6,204 bases of DNA. Origin: an uncultured Taibaiella sp. GTDB taxonomy: Bacteria > Bacteroidota > Bacteroidia > Chitinophagales > Chitinophagaceae. Where the stretch lies: the NCBI GenBank assembly GCA_946886975.1, contig CAMPJV010000161.1, positions 1 through 6,204 on the forward strand, written 5' to 3'. The translations under genes and the position numbers were made by a program. The first letter of the stretch is position 1. Each line of letters begins with the position of its first letter. This document shows positions 5,077 through 6,204 of the stretch, piece after piece. The notes under the pieces were generated by a model. The model was not told the DNA's origin, searched no databases, and saw only the letters and a list, made by a program, of their open reading frames with translations.

Positions 5077-6204
5077 TTAGAGAAATCTTTCTGAGTTGAT
5101 CCTGTCCATTATCCTTCCAGTCGCTCCTATGTTCTTTTTCACATATAAACGAATAGCAAATTGGAGTGCAGAAAGTCTTGACGGCTCAGCAAGGAGTTCT
5201 TCAAGCACTTTCCTGCATTCTGAAGCATTGCTGATGGGAAAGGCGAACTGATGATCTACAAGAAGGTTTGCCTCAATGAACTTTCTATACACTGGACCAA
5301 AGATCACGGGCAAGCCAAATACTGCCGGCTCGAGGGTGTTGTGAATCCCACCTTTCTGAAACCCTCCTCCTATATACGCCACCGAGCCATAATGATAACA
5401 GCTGGCCAGCATGCCTATATTATCAATAACTAATATTCGCCGTGAAGCCGCGCTATTTTGATCTAACTGAGAATACCGTACCGCATCTTTAGGAAACAGG
5501 GCCAATATCTGTTGTATGTGAGCCTCATCCACTTCATGTGGCGCAATCACCACCTTCCAGTCTGAGGGTAAGACGTCCATGCATTGCATGAGCAGATGCT
5601 CATCGTCCGGCCAGGTACTTCCTGCAATGAGCAGTTTTGTGCTACCCATAAACTGTTCTATCAGCGGGAACATTTTTGCGGCTTTTGCTATTTCAACCAC
5701 CCTGTCGTAACGCGTATCACCTGCCACTATTACTTGATTAGTGATCCCAGTGCCTGCGAGCAACCTCTGGGAGGCGTCATCCACCACGAACAAATAATCG
5801 AAGAAGGTGAGCATCCGCCGAAATAGCCCCCCATACCATTTAAAGAAATGCTGATCCTTTCTGAATGATGCGGCGATAAGTATGGTGGGAATGCTGCTCT
5901 TATCCAGGCACTTAAGATAGTAGTACCAAAACTCGTACTTGACAAAAACTGCAAGGGCAGGATTAACAAGGCGAATGAACTTTGAAGACGCACGGAATCC
6001 ATCCATCGGAAGATAAAAGACGTAGTCTGCCAATTCATAGTCCTTCCTCACTTCGTAACCCGACGGGGAAAAGAAGGTTATAACGATCTTGTACTTTGGA
6101 TACTGCTTTTTGAGCTCTTCTAAAAGTGGTCTGCCTTGTTCAAATTCGCCCAGCGAGGAACAGTGCATCCAGATCCTCTCCTCGTGATGTGGTAAGGTGG
6201 ACTT
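5077..6204 (-). CDS. waaA: Kdo transferase WaaA/KdtA (GT30), 5' end outside window
   Basis: The frame stays open through the right edge: 12 more codons (KSTLPHHEERIW) precede the Met at 6168, and that Met lies inside a conserved block, so the true start is beyond the window. The 375 visible residues cover most of the protein; the usual N-terminal membrane anchor would be in the missing part. Membrane-associated WaaA transfers Kdo from CMP-Kdo to the lipid A precursor. Evidence is the SLGE motif with the presumed catalytic base Glu (8th residue from the 6168 Met; the family has SVGE), VKYEFWYY, AGSTWPDDE, VIAPHEVDE, and the donor-site region GGGFQKGGIHNTLEPAVFGLPVIFGP split as YIGGGFQKGG and NTLEPAVFGLPVIFGP. 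With kdnAB downstream, this enzyme should accept CMP-Kdo8N (inference). It ends 105 bases before kdnA, which has its own promoter. Confidence 0.95.
   Translation of the reverse strand, partial: KSTLPHHEERIWMHCSSLGEFEQGRPLLEELKKQYPKYKIVITFFSPSGYEVRKDYELADYVFYLPMDGFRASSKFIRLVNPALAVFVKYEFWYYYLKCLDKSSIPTILIAASFRKDQHFFKWYGGLFRRMLTFFDYLFVVDDASQRLLAGTGITNQVIVAGDTRYDRVVEIAKAAKMFPLIEQFMGSTKLLIAGSTWPDDEHLLMQCMDVLPSDWKVVIAPHEVDEAHIQQILALFPKDAVRYSQLDQNSAASRRILVIDNIGMLASCYHYGSVAYIGGGFQKGGIHNTLEPAVFGLPVIFGPVYRKFIEANLLVDHQFAFPISNASECRKVLEELLAEPSRLSALQFAIRLYVKKNIGATGRIMDRINSERFL

Noticed and set aside
5730..6038. 102-aa minus-strand frame inside waaA
   Set aside because: It overlaps the conserved WaaA frame in another phase and shows no family features.

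Overview
The window looks like part of a lipopolysaccharide inner-core locus from a Bacteroidota genome, probably a Chitinophagaceae- or Sphingobacteria-like lineage. That assignment is inferred from three things: a TTG-N20-TAGTTTTG promoter of the Bacteroidota TTG/TAnnTTTG type, AT-rich start contexts mostly without a Shine-Dalgarno sequence, and the style of the proteins. All real genes lie on the minus strand, so the locus reads from right to left. The plus-strand open frames are shadows of these genes.

Reading order (right to left): (1) waaA/kdtA, the Kdo transferase, is cut by the right edge; its frame is open to base 6204. (2) A 105-base spacer holds a good candidate promoter. (3) kdnA (DegT-type PLP aminotransferase), kdnB (iron-type alcohol dehydrogenase) and kdsA (Kdo-8-phosphate synthase) are tightly packed, with an 8-base overlap and then a 2-base gap. 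(4) A small AT-rich vapBC-like toxin-antitoxin pair (antitoxin then PIN toxin) follows. (5) Next is an unusual fusion of a small transaldolase/fructose-6-phosphate-aldolase-like domain to a CBS pair of the type normally found on arabinose-5-phosphate isomerase (KdsD). (6) A Rho-independent terminator sits about 25 bases after the fusion gene.

The genes fit together as follows. KdsA condenses arabinose 5-phosphate (A5P) with PEP to make Kdo-8-phosphate. After dephosphorylation by KdsC (not in this window), KdnB oxidises C8 of Kdo and KdnA transaminates it. This gives 8-amino-3,8-dideoxy-D-manno-octulosonate (Kdo8N), the pathway known from Shewanella oneidensis. After CMP activation (KdsB, not here), WaaA transfers the sugar to lipid A. 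The transaldolase-CBS gene is the least explained member. Its CBS half points to the A5P/Kdo pathway. Its aldolase half keeps the Schiff-base lysine but has lost the usual Asn of the TTNP motif and carries His where the family has Thr. It may act in sugar-phosphate supply for Kdo or as a regulator; its real reaction is unknown.

The toxin-antitoxin pair is much richer in AT than its neighbours and looks like a later insertion into an otherwise continuous sugar operon.
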